In this document: piece by piece, positions 6,417 through 14,015 of the stretch
How the letters are laid out: each line of letters starts with the position of its first letter
Numbering within the stretch: position 1 is the first letter of the stretch
From: Chloroflexota bacterium
GTDB lineage: Bacteria > Chloroflexota > Dehalococcoidia > UBA3495
Assembly (NCBI GenBank): GCA_022563275.1
Contig: JADFNR010000024.1
Location: 1 to 14,490 of the forward strand
DNA length: 14,490 nucleotides
Direction: 5' to 3'
The notes under the pieces: generated by a model
Database searches by the model: none
What the model was told of the DNA's origin: nothing
Seen by the model: the letters and a program-made list of their open reading frames with translations, nothing else
Program-made: the position numbers and the translations under genes

Positions 6417-7088
6417 ATGTCAGCGAAGAAAGGAAACGGTCTGCTGATGGTCTACAGCGACGTGGCGGCCGAACACGACGAGGAGTACAACCGGTGGTAC
6501 AACGAGGAGCATATCCCGGAGCGCTTGTCCATTCCGGGTGTGCTCGATGCCGCCCGGTACGAAGCAGTGCAGGGCGGACCCCGGTACTTGGCCTGCTACG
6601 AGCTCGAGTCGGCCGACACCTGGCATTCCGACGCCTGGCAGAGATGGCTTAAGGAGCCGACCGAGTGGTCCAAACGCATGTCACCCAGCGTGATCGGGAC
6701 GGCCTATATCAGGAATCTCTACACACGTATCTACCCGGACCATGTGTCCGATGAGACCGCTGATAGCGGTATGGCGCCGGTCCTCCTGGTGGGACGGATG
6801 TCGGTGCCTGAGGAACTGGAAGCAAAGTTCAACAAGGCCTACAACACCGAGCGGTTGCCCGAGGCAACCAAGATTCCCGGCTACATACGGGCCCGGCGGT
6901 TCGAGGCGGTCATGGGAGCGCCCAAATACACGACGGTCCACGAGATGGAGTCCATGGATGTGGTCAATGGGGAAGGATGGAAGGCGTGGAGCCCCATGGT
7001 CACTCCGGTTTGGAATACGGAAGTGCGGCCCTTCATGGTCCATGAAGAGGGTTCACCGGGGATTTTCCGCCGGATTTTCCCGAAATAA
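6417..7088 (+). CDS. Tandem ferredoxin-like (EthD/DUF4286-type) repeat protein, unknown function
   Basis: A 223-residue protein built from two homologous halves. Half one has LLMVYSDVAAEHDEEYNRWY, NEEHIPERLSIPGVLDAARY, EAVQGGPRYLACYELES. Half two has VLLVGRMSVPEELEAKFNKAY, NTERLPEATKIPGYIRARRF, EAVMGAPKYTTVHEMES. The pattern (strand, helix with WY/AY, HIPERL-like turn, IPG, strand RRF/ARY, strand YL/YT) is that of dimeric alpha-beta-barrel proteins such as EthD and DUF4286. Two repeats in one chain would make an internal pseudo-dimer. Relatives often sit near flavin or degradative enzymes, but no function is established. The start ATG at 6417 has GGAGG five bases upstream; the in-frame ATG at 6405 overlaps that ribosome site and is unlikely. 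A palindrome follows the gene. Confidence 0.8.
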   Translation: MSAKKGNGLLMVYSDVAAEHDEEYNRWYNEEHIPERLSIPGVLDAARYEAVQGGPRYLACYELESADTWHSDAWQRWLKEPTEWSKRMSPSVIGTAYIRNLYTRIYPDHVSDETADSGMAPVLLVGRMSVPEELEAKFNKAYNTERLPEATKIPGYIRARRFEAVMGAPKYTTVHEMESMDVVNGEGWKAWSPMVTPVWNTEVRPFMVHEEGSPGIFRRIFPK

Positions 7089-7119
7089 CCGCCAATTTAG
7101 CGCACTTTCCAGCAGTTTT

Positions 7120-7157
7120 AATGAGCGCGGACCGGAAATTTCCGGTCCGCGCTCATT
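7120..7157. terminator. Perfect 38-base palindrome, probable terminator
   Basis: Two 19-base arms meet at AAATTT with no spacer; the outer arm is AATGAGCGCGG. It begins 31 bases after the stop codon of the tandem-repeat protein. As RNA it gives a very stable stem with a tight loop. The 3' tail (CTATGG after CATT) is not U-rich, so it may act as a processing or protective stem rather than a classical intrinsic terminator. Confidence 0.55.
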
Positions 7158-7349
7158 CTATGGCAATGACAGGTCCTTATTGACTGAAATCGGTCATGGA
7201 TCGAGACTATGTACGGGTATACAGGCTTCATTCACAGCTAATCACGCATAATTGACCGTTAACGATTTACCCTGCCAGTCACGAGATTCCAGTCATCGCC
7301 CATTTTGGGCATCGAGATGACATAAAATACCGGTTTAAAAGGCTTGTTT

Positions 7350-7369
7350 TTGAGGCTATTTAGCCTCAA
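7350..7369. promoter_or_regulatory. Dyad over the gyrB -35 region, candidate operator
   Basis: A perfect inverted repeat with 9-base arms (TTGAGGCTA and TAGCCTCAA) and a 2-base centre. It covers the expected -35 position (7353-7358) of the extended -10 promoter 4 bases downstream. It is transcribed from neither neighbouring promoter, so a protein-binding site is more likely than an RNA hairpin. The binding protein is unknown; the dyad does not resemble the LexA box found at lexA. Confidence 0.5.
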
Positions 7370-7372
7370 ATC

Positions 7373-7381
7373 TGGTATAAT
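7373..7381 (+). promoter_or_regulatory. gyrB promoter, extended -10
   Basis: TGG followed by a perfect TATAAT gives a consensus extended -10. No good -35 is found at 16-18 bases; a TTGAGG at 7350-7355 would need a 20-base spacer. Predicted start is near 7388, with a leader of about 96 bases. The rest of 7158-7349 holds only a 5-base-pair hairpin (7298-7310) and no gene. Confidence 0.65.
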
Positions 7382-7388
7382 ATGTCTA

Positions 7389-7406
7389 GTCTGATTGGCC
7401 TCAGAC
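7389..7406 (+). other. 5'-terminal stem-loop of the gyrB leader
   Basis: GTCTGA (7389-7394) and TCAGAC (7401-7406) pair around TTGGCC. The stem starts within a base or two of the predicted transcript start, the position at which a stem can protect mRNA from 5'-end-dependent decay. Only six pairs, so this is tentative. Confidence 0.35.
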
Positions 7407-7459
7407 CCGACCGATTTGAACCTCCATTCCCACGTGCGATTATTCCTCTGTCCGCATAA

Positions 7460-9418
<1,959 letters not shown>

Positions 9419-9479
9419 TCCAGACTGGGCGCTTGATACCAGAATTGGTTCTCTAAGCAGGCCACAGACCAGCCGGCTT

Positions 9480-9508
9480 TTGGAAACTGGCCGAACTTGG
9501 TTTATAAT
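9480..9508 (+). promoter_or_regulatory. rpsT promoter
   Basis: TTGGAA (9480-9485), a 17-base spacer and a perfect TATAAT (9503-9508). Predicted start is about 9515, giving a 113-base leader for rpsT. The -10 lies inside the 5' arm of the hairpin at 9504-9547. Confidence 0.7.
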
Positions 9509-9547
9509 AGGCGCGTAGGCTTTTTAAGCTTGATTCGCGCCTATTAT
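9504..9547 (+). terminator. Hairpin overlapping the rpsT promoter, probable gyrB terminator/attenuator
   Basis: Perfect 12-base arms (ATAATAGGCGCG, 9504-9515; CGCGCCTATTAT, 9536-9547) flank a 20-base loop. That loop itself contains a small GCTT/AAGC stem (9519-9529). The downstream tail TATTT is fairly U-rich. RNA reading through from gyrB contains both arms. RNA starting at the rpsT promoter lacks the 5' arm, so only the gyrB transcript should fold and stop. Confidence 0.55.
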
Positions 9548-9616
9548 TATTTCCGGCCCCCACAACGCAAGATCAAAAATTAGACCGGCAGCCCAAGCGC
9601 CGGCGTAGATGACCGT

Positions 9617-9622
9617 AGGAGG
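9617..9622 (+). promoter_or_regulatory. Ribosome-binding site deciding the UUG start of rpsT
   Basis: A perfect AGGAGG, six bases before TTG at 9629. No ATG or GTG in the frame lies at a suitable distance, so the rare start is well supported. Confidence 0.85.
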
Positions 9623-9628
9623 AACAAG

Positions 9629-9892
9629 TTGCCCGCAAAGAAGACAGGCCGTCAGCAAGTAAAGAGGGCCGTACGCACAAGAGGAGACCGGACCGAGAGC
9701 AGGACCGCGATGGCCAAGGCGTTGCGTTCCGTGGAATCCGGTGATGTGGCCGTGGCTGAGACCGACGTCCGCGAGGCGCTGATCACGTTGGACCGGGCGG
9801 TGCAAAAAGGCATCTTGCACAAGAACAACGTCAACCGCCGCAAATCACGCATGGCGGCCCGTCTGAACAAGATGAAGGCGGCTTCTGCTTAA
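9629..9892 (+). CDS. rpsT: 30S ribosomal protein S20
   Basis: An 87-residue basic protein that binds 16S rRNA early in 30S assembly. The sequence fits S20: basic N-terminal helix KKTGRQQVKRAVRTRGDRTESRT, a middle segment with EALITLDRAVQKG, and the highly conserved ILHKNNVNRRKSRMAARLNK block. It begins with TTG, preceded by AGGAGG at six bases. UUG is also the start codon of E. coli rpsT, where it belongs to translational self-regulation; whether the same holds here is inference. The gene has its own promoter, a leader of about 113 bases that could fold, and a strong terminator 26 bases downstream, so it is probably a single-gene unit. Confidence 0.95.
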   Translation: MPAKKTGRQQVKRAVRTRGDRTESRTAMAKALRSVESGDVAVAETDVREALITLDRAVQKGILHKNNVNRRKSRMAARLNKMKAASA

Positions 9893-9917
9893 CCCCGGCA
9901 CTTAATCGCGAATCGAT

Positions 9918-9952
9918 ACCCGTCCTTGCTGAAACCAAGGGCGGGTTTTTTT
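9918..9952 (+). terminator. Intrinsic terminator of rpsT
   Basis: An 11-pair stem (9918-9928 with 9936-9946; one G-U pair) around a 7-base loop is followed by a run of seven T (9946-9952). Textbook form. Confidence 0.92.
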
Positions 9953-10013
9953 GGTATTAGTGCCCCCGATTCAGGCCCTGGCTCCAAACCGGCTGCATCG
10001 TGACACAGAATCG

Positions 10014-10042
10014 TTGACAGGCGGCGGGGCCTTTGCTAGCCT
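10014..10042 (+). promoter_or_regulatory. lexA promoter
   Basis: A perfect TTGACA (10014-10019), a 17-base spacer and TAGCCT (10037-10042), the latter extended by TGC. Predicted start is about 10049, directly against the LexA box. Confidence 0.8.
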
Positions 10043-10049
10043 ATTTTCA

Positions 10050-10061
10050 GAACATACGTTT
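10050..10061. promoter_or_regulatory. LexA box (SOS operator)
   Basis: GAAC-ATAC-GTTT matches the core GAAC-N4-GTTY of the Bacillus/actinobacterial-type SOS box. It lies at about +1 to +12 of the predicted lexA transcript, so bound LexA would block its own promoter. No second copy was noticed near other promoters in the window. Confidence 0.75.
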
Positions 10062-10161
10062 TTATGTAAAGCGCACTGATTCAGGCCCCGATACTGACTC
10101 GATGCTATGTGTTAACTGCACCGGTCAAGGTCTTGATGCCTACTCTGTGCTAAAGGAAAAT

Positions 10162-10815
10162 ATGGTAAGCAGTAAAAAGATGCCGCCCCGGAGACAGCGC
10201 ATATGGGGATTCCTCCAGGAGTTCTACTTGGAGAACGGCATCCCGCCCACGGTGCGGGACATCCAGAAAGCCTGTGAGATCAGCTCCACCTCGGTTGTGG
10301 ACTATAACTTGGAGAAGCTGAGCCAGGCCGGATACATCAACCGGCGGCGGGACGTTGCCCGCGGCATCGAGATATTGGACCAGGAAGGGGGGGCGATTTC
10401 CAATGCTCCCAAGGTCCAGATAGTGGGGCTCATCGCGGCCGGCATTCCCATACCAGCCTGGAGCACCGAGGAGTCCGAGGCCAGCCAAGAGTTCGACACC
10501 GTGGAGGTCTCGCCCGAACTGCAACGCCAACACGGCAAATTATTCGCCCTGAAAGTGAGCGGCACGTCGATGATCGATGCCCTCATAGACGACGGAGACG
10601 TGGTGATCATCAAGCCCACCAAGGTCGCCAATAATGGTGAGATGGTGGTTGCTTGGCTCAAGGAAGAGGAAGAGACAACGCTGAAGAGATTCTATGCGGA
10701 GGGCAGTCAGGTCCGCTTGCAGCCGGCCAACAGCACCATGGAACCCATCTACACCCCCGCCGAGAACGTGGAAGTCCACGGTAAAGTGGTCTCTGTGATA
10801 CGCAACCTGGGTTAG
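10162..10815 (+). CDS. lexA: LexA repressor, SOS regulator
   Basis: Transcriptional repressor of DNA-damage genes, inactivated by RecA-stimulated self-cleavage. 217 residues. Residues 8-73 form the winged helix: PPRRQRIWGFLQEFYLENG, IPPTVRDIQKACEISSTSVV, and the wing RRRDVARGIEIL. The S24 protease domain has the cleavage bond Ala93-Gly94 in LIAAGIP, the nucleophile Ser136 in VSGTSM, and the general base Lys175 in TTLKRF. All three are intact, so the protein should be self-cleaving. I chose the ATG at 10162 because AAGGA lies just upstream. The frame is open back to 10033, but that lies upstream of the predicted transcript start (10049) and the LexA box. The message is a single gene between two terminators. 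Autoregulation is strongly suggested by the operator. Confidence 0.95.
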   Translation: MVSSKKMPPRRQRIWGFLQEFYLENGIPPTVRDIQKACEISSTSVVDYNLEKLSQAGYINRRRDVARGIEILDQEGGAISNAPKVQIVGLIAAGIPIPAWSTEESEASQEFDTVEVSPELQRQHGKLFALKVSGTSMIDALIDDGDVVIIKPTKVANNGEMVVAWLKEEEETTLKRFYAEGSQVRLQPANSTMEPIYTPAENVEVHGKVVSVIRNLG

Positions 10816-10840
10816 CAAATCATCCGGTTACAGATGGCTA

Positions 10841-10871
10841 AAAACGGCCCCGCCAGCAACGGGGCCGTTTT
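10841..10871 (+). terminator. Intrinsic terminator of lexA
   Basis: Perfect 12-pair stem (AAAACGGCCCCG with CGGGGCCGTTTT) with a 7-base loop, starting 25 bases after the lexA stop. The symmetric A/T arms could also stop minus-strand transcripts from the convergent membrane-protein gene. Confidence 0.88.
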
Positions 10872-10917
10872 GCCGCCCCGTGAATCAGCAACCGCTAGGC
10901 TTTAAGCCTTGGTACGT

Positions 10918-11274
10918 TTAGCGGCGGCTATTACTCAGAGCCCCATAGGTGGCGACGCAGAAGGGCACGCAATAAGTGAGGGGCACTTTCCAGTAAAGGG
11001 CCTCGTTCCAGCCTCCGGCGATGAGAATGTCGCCCTGGTTCAGTAACGTCAGGATGGTCCCAACCACGAACGCCACAACCAGCGAACGGCGCAGCATGGG
11101 ATGGTGGCGGATGGCGCAACGGTAGCATTTGACGATTACGCCGTTGTCCTCGGTCCCCTCAGGGACGGGTTTCTTGAAAGTAAAGGACCATCCCTTTCCG
11201 AAGTGTCGGCCGCACCGGTCACAAGGGGCGAGTTGGCCGTCGTCCCGGAGGCTGCTCTCCAGCGCTTCTACCAT
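10918..11274 (-). CDS. Zinc-ribbon protein with NrtS-like two-helix membrane domain
   Basis: A 118-residue protein in two parts. Residues 15-58 hold a likely zinc ribbon with Cys18, Cys21, Cys50 and Cys53 (CDRC and CYRC). Residues 61-118 hold two predicted membrane helices (about 64-86 and 93-112): RRSLVVAFVVGTILTLLNQG, then a glycine turn, then WKVPLTYCVPFCVATYGALS. The second part follows the pattern of NrtS, a small nitrate/nitrite transporter described in cyanobacteria and other bacteria (VxGxxLxxxNxG ... LTYxVPYxV). Known NrtS proteins are about 70 residues and lack the ribbon. The start ATG at 11274 has GGAG eight bases upstream; earlier in-frame starts (11316, 11397) lack a site. A near-consensus promoter lies upstream. 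NrtS identity is moderately sure; the actual role is not shown. Confidence 0.72.
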   Translation of the reverse strand: MVEALESSLRDDGQLAPCDRCGRHFGKGWSFTFKKPVPEGTEDNGVIVKCYRCAIRHHPMLRRSLVVAFVVGTILTLLNQGDILIAGGWNEALYWKVPLTYCVPFCVATYGALSNSRR

Positions 11275-11337
11275 ATTTTGGTCTCCAGAGGCCAAATACC
11301 CAAGTCCGAAAATCATATATCGTGCCTGAGTGAGGCA

Positions 11338-11366
11338 ATTGTAGGCGGGGGTAAAATCGGTGTCAA
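11338..11366 (-). promoter_or_regulatory. Strong sigma-70 promoter of the zinc-ribbon/NrtS-like gene
   Basis: On the minus strand a perfect TTGACA (11361-11366), 17 bases, then TACAAT (11338-11343). Predicted start near 11331, leader about 57 bases. It diverges from the PHP promoter 43 bases away. Confidence 0.75.
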
Positions 11367-11408
11367 CGAGATTGGGCCGCCGGCTACGGCGACCCAAGCC
11401 GGTGATTC

Positions 11409-11437
11409 TTGTTAAAGCACCGCCCTGATTCTATACT
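11409..11437 (+). promoter_or_regulatory. Sigma-70 promoter of the PHP phosphoesterase gene
   Basis: TTGTTA (11409-11414), 17 bases, TATACT (11432-11437). Predicted start near 11444, about 63 bases before the ATG at 11507. Confidence 0.7.
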
Positions 11438-11506
11438 TAGCCATGCCCGGTAATGAGTACGTACCGGGGAAACCCATGGATCGCCAACGCGACTCGGAGC
11501 AGACAG

Positions 11507-12181
11507 ATGTACGATTTCCATACCCACACTTTTCTCAGTGACGGCGCACTGTCACCCACTGAGTTGATACGCCGGGCGCTGGCACGCGGCTACCGGGCCA
11601 TGGCGTTGACTGACCATGTGGGGCTTGGGAACTTGGAATTCGTGCTGAAAGCCCTGATCATCGATTGCGAGCAGGCCACCAAACGTTGGGATATCTTGGC
11701 GTTGCCAGGAGTGGAGATCACCCACGTGCCAAAGGAAGACATTGACTTGGTGGCGCGGACGGCCAAAGAGATGGGGGCCAAATTGGTGGCGGTGCATGGG
11801 GAAACGCCGGTGGAGCCGGTGGAACCCGGCACCAACGAGGCGGCGCTGCGTTCGGACTTCGTGGACGTGTTGGCCCATCCGGGGCTCATCACTTATGACG
11901 AAGCCCGGTTGGCGGCGGAAAGGGGCATCTACCTTGAGGTTTCGGCCCGCAAGGGCCACAGCCTGGCCAACGGACACGTTGCGAAGATCGCTAAAGAGGC
12001 CGGAGCGGCCACTGTGCTGGACTCAGATGCTCATGAACCCGAGGATCTGCTTACTCCAGAGATCAGGCAAAAGGTAGCCAAAGGCGCAGGTCTCAGTGAC
12101 GACGAGGTCCACGAACTTTTGGAGACGAACCCACGGAAACTGCTGGCCAAGCTGGGGTTCCCGGCCGTTCGCGCGGCCTGA
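11507..12181 (+). CDS. PHP-domain metal-dependent phosphoesterase (histidinol-phosphatase-like)
   Basis: A 224-residue single PHP domain. Metal-binding motifs in order: MYDFHTHTFLSDG (His5, His7, Asp12), LTDH (Asp36, His37), GVEITH (Glu70, His73), VAVHGE (His97), VLAHPG (His124), and DSDAHEPEDL (Asp174, His176). This set binds a two- or three-metal centre that hydrolyses phosphoester bonds. The EVSARKGHSLANG segment is typical of the group annotated as histidinol-phosphate-phosphatase-domain proteins. Many of these act on other phosphomonoesters, and no his genes are nearby. The ATG at 11507 has GGAG seven bases upstream and begins right at the first motif; the in-frame ATG at 11453 has no ribosome site. 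The C-terminal PRKLLAKLGF pattern is common in the family. The gene is convergent with a tiny zinc-ribbon gene 18 bases downstream. Confidence 0.88.
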   Translation: MYDFHTHTFLSDGALSPTELIRRALARGYRAMALTDHVGLGNLEFVLKALIIDCEQATKRWDILALPGVEITHVPKEDIDLVARTAKEMGAKLVAVHGETPVEPVEPGTNEAALRSDFVDVLAHPGLITYDEARLAAERGIYLEVSARKGHSLANGHVAKIAKEAGAATVLDSDAHEPEDLLTPEIRQKVAKGAGLSDDEVHELLETNPRKLLAKLGFPAVRAA

Positions 12182-12199
12182 CGGTGTGCTCAGAAAGAA

Positions 12200-12343
12200 C
12201 TACGAAGACTTGCCGATACGGAACACCTTGGTCCCACACTCAGGGCAGACCCCCTGGGTGGCAGGACGGCCGTTCTTTAATGTGACCTGCCGAGGACTGG
12301 ATATCTCCCGCTTGTTTCGGCACTTGAAACAATAAGCTTCCAT
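12200..12343 (-). CDS. DUF5679 mini zinc-ribbon protein
   Basis: A 47-residue protein starting MEAYCFKCRNKREI, then QVTLKNGRPATQGVCPECGT and KVFRIGK. Two CxxC knuckles (Cys5/Cys8 and Cys33/Cys36) form a zinc ribbon, and the NGRPATQGVCPxCGTK core is the hallmark of DUF5679. Members are often only about 50 residues and occur in Chloroflexota, Actinobacteria and archaea. No function is known; a nucleic-acid or protein-binding role is a guess. The ATG at 12343 lies a few bases after GGGGGTGGA. A minus-strand promoter at 12436-12463 fits. Gene finders using a length cut-off would miss it. No terminator hairpin separates it from the convergent PHP gene. Confidence 0.87.
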   Translation of the reverse strand: MEAYCFKCRNKREISSPRQVTLKNGRPATQGVCPECGTKVFRIGKSS

Positions 12344-12435
12344 GTAGTCCACCCCCAAATGTTTCGGTACGGTCATAGTGTCAAGGTGCGTAGCTACAAA
12401 ACCCGCTCATCAGCTAGGTTTACGTAACGTCAACA

Positions 12436-12463
12436 ACTATACAATTCGAATGGGGTTTGTCAA
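12436..12463 (-). promoter_or_regulatory. Sigma-70 promoter of the DUF5679 gene
   Basis: On the minus strand a perfect TTGACA (12458-12463), 16 bases, TATAGT (12436-12441). Predicted start near 12429, leaving an 86-base leader. A second TTGACA at 12379-12384 lacks a good -10. The whole 12344-12568 gap is AT-rich and gene-free. Confidence 0.6.
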
Positions 12464-12568
12464 GAATTTCCGCCAATATGACAGCGAATTGATAAACCAT
12501 TAAAGCTAATATCGAGAAATTCCACCACGGGTATGTAGACTGACTGGCAAAGCCCGCGCAAGGTCCGG

Positions 12569-13537
12569 TCAAACCGAGGCGGGGGCGTAGGGAGAAGGGG
12601 TGTCTAATTGGAACACTTTGACCGGCTGCCAGGAATTTGTGGGCCGGTCGAAGCGCACCAGCGCCATGAAAACTCCTTCGGAATTATAGGCGCGGTACTC
12701 CTCCAGATACCCGGCTTCCAGTTCGGGCCGGCCCAGCGTCACCGCCTGACCGTGGCGTAGATGTTCTTCAGCCTCCCGGCCCAGGGTGATGCTCTTTAAG
12801 TCCCTTAAGACTCGGTCAACGGGATAGAGAAATTTTTGCCAGCCGTCCGGACCGTCGTTGGCGTCCTCCAGTTGTTCCAGGGTCACCGAATCCTCAGCCG
12901 GGAAACCGCCGCACAGCAGACGCACCAAGTCCGCCACATGGCCTCCGCAACCCAGGGCCTCGCCGACGTCATGGGCCAGGGAGCGGATATAGGTCCCACG
13001 TCCGCATTCCACTTCCAAGACTAACTTGGGGGATGCGAATTCCATGATCTTGATTTCGTGGATCTCCACCGGACGCGCCTCTCGCTCCACCTCTATACCG
13101 GCGCGGGCCAGTTTGTAGAGTCTCTTCCCGTCTACCTTGATGGCGCTGTACATGGGCGGTGTCTGCTTGACCAGGCCGACCCAAGGCCGCAGGCTCTCTT
13201 CGACCATATCCTGGGTCAGGCCCTGGGTGTCCCCGGTCTTGACCACTTCTCCTTCCGCATCGTAGGTGGTGGTTGTGACACCCAAGGTGATCTCCACGCG
13301 GTACCGTTTAACGCCACCTACGATGTGGTCCATCAGGCGGGTCGCCTGACCGAAGCACACCGGCAGCACTCCCCGGGCCAGCGGGTCCATCGTGCCGCCG
13401 TGGCCAACCTTCTGACGCTGACCGGTGATGCGCTTGATCTGGCGCAGGGCGTCCATGGAGGTTATGCCGGGAGGCTTGAACAGGTTGATGAAGCCGTTGA
13501 CCACCGGCGGCCTGGCGCCGGTTTGCGCGTTCGCCAT
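12569..13537 (-). CDS. truB: tRNA pseudouridine(55) synthase TruB
   Basis: Converts uridine 55 in the T-loop of tRNAs to pseudouridine. 322 residues. The N-terminal NGFINLFKPPGITS motif leads to GHGGTMDPLARGVLPV with the catalytic Asp51. Then come the KRYRVEITLGVTTTTYDAEG strand region, TPPMYSAIKVDGKRLYKLAR, and CGRGTYIRSLAHDVG, all diagnostic of TruB. The C-terminal third (RAYNSEGVFMALVRFD) is consistent with a PUA-like end. I chose the ATG at 13537, one base after the rbfA stop codon (TAG-C-ATG), so it is translationally coupled. The frame is open 20 residues further upstream inside rbfA, but that part (MSRILKRLTPKRPRYRAAGS) is not family-like. No terminator hairpin was found downstream. 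Confidence 0.95.
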   Translation of the reverse strand: MANAQTGARPPVVNGFINLFKPPGITSMDALRQIKRITGQRQKVGHGGTMDPLARGVLPVCFGQATRLMDHIVGGVKRYRVEITLGVTTTTYDAEGEVVKTGDTQGLTQDMVEESLRPWVGLVKQTPPMYSAIKVDGKRLYKLARAGIEVEREARPVEIHEIKIMEFASPKLVLEVECGRGTYIRSLAHDVGEALGCGGHVADLVRLLCGGFPAEDSVTLEQLEDANDGPDGWQKFLYPVDRVLRDLKSITLGREAEEHLRHGQAVTLGRPELEAGYLEEYRAYNSEGVFMALVRFDRPTNSWQPVKVFQLDTPSPYAPASV

Positions 13538-13538
13538 G

Positions 13539-13937
13539 CTACCCGCCGCCCGGTATCTTGGGCGCTTCGGAGTTAGGCGTTTCAGGATGCGGCTCATCAG
13601 GCTTGATCCGGTTCATCAACCGGAATAATTGGTCTGCTTCTTCCAGGGAATCGTCTAGTTGGTAAGACAAGAAAGGAGTGTGCTTCATGTTGATGCGGTC
13701 TCTAAGTTCGCGGCGCAGGAAAGACGCAGCTGACTGGATTCCTTCCAGGGCTGCTTGCTTGGTTTCCTGATTGCCTATGACGCTGATGTAGACCCTGGCG
13801 CTGCGCAGGTCTCCGCTGGAAACCACCCGGGTGATGCTGATGATCTGGTTCAGGCGGGGGTCCTTTATCTGACGCAGGAGGAGCGTGCTGATCTCTTGGC
13901 GCAACTGTTCATTGATACGGTCGGTGCGTCGGGACAT
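13539..13937 (-). CDS. rbfA: 30S ribosome-binding factor RbfA
   Basis: Ribosome maturation factor that binds the 30S subunit near helix 1 of 16S rRNA during late assembly. 132 residues with the KH-like RbfA fold: RTDRINEQLRQEISTLLLRQ, IKDPRLNQIISITRVVSSGD, ARVYISVIG, a helix, then FLRRELRDRINMKHTPFLSY and DDSLEEADQLFRLMNRI. The tail from about residue 113 (DEPHPETPNSEAPKIPGGG) is proline-rich, probably disordered and not conserved. Start ATG at 13937 with AAAGG about ten bases upstream. The gene follows infB by 77 bases and precedes truB by one base, the widespread infB-rbfA-truB order. No ylxP gene lies between infB and rbfA. Confidence 0.95.
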   Translation of the reverse strand: MSRRTDRINEQLRQEISTLLLRQIKDPRLNQIISITRVVSSGDLRSARVYISVIGNQETKQAALEGIQSAASFLRRELRDRINMKHTPFLSYQLDDSLEEADQLFRLMNRIKPDEPHPETPNSEAPKIPGGG

Positions 13938-14015
13938 TGCAGATGTACCTTTGCCGGTTGGGACCGAGACTTGAAGAAACAGCGTCTGGACGGGACCACG
14001 CCTGGAGGGAACGGC

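Noticed and set aside
7158..7349. Replication origin near gyrB
   Set aside because: No cluster of TTATCCACA-like DnaA boxes and no dnaA or dnaN nearby.
10033..10161. 43-codon N-terminal extension of lexA
   Set aside because: It lies across the predicted promoter, transcript start and LexA box. The encoded residues do not look like LexA, and a ribosome site fits the ATG at 10162.
11443..11541. Short 32-codon frame starting at the predicted transcript start of the PHP gene
   Set aside because: It overlaps the PHP start in another frame, has no ribosome site and no recognisable product. A leaderless leader peptide is possible but unsupported.
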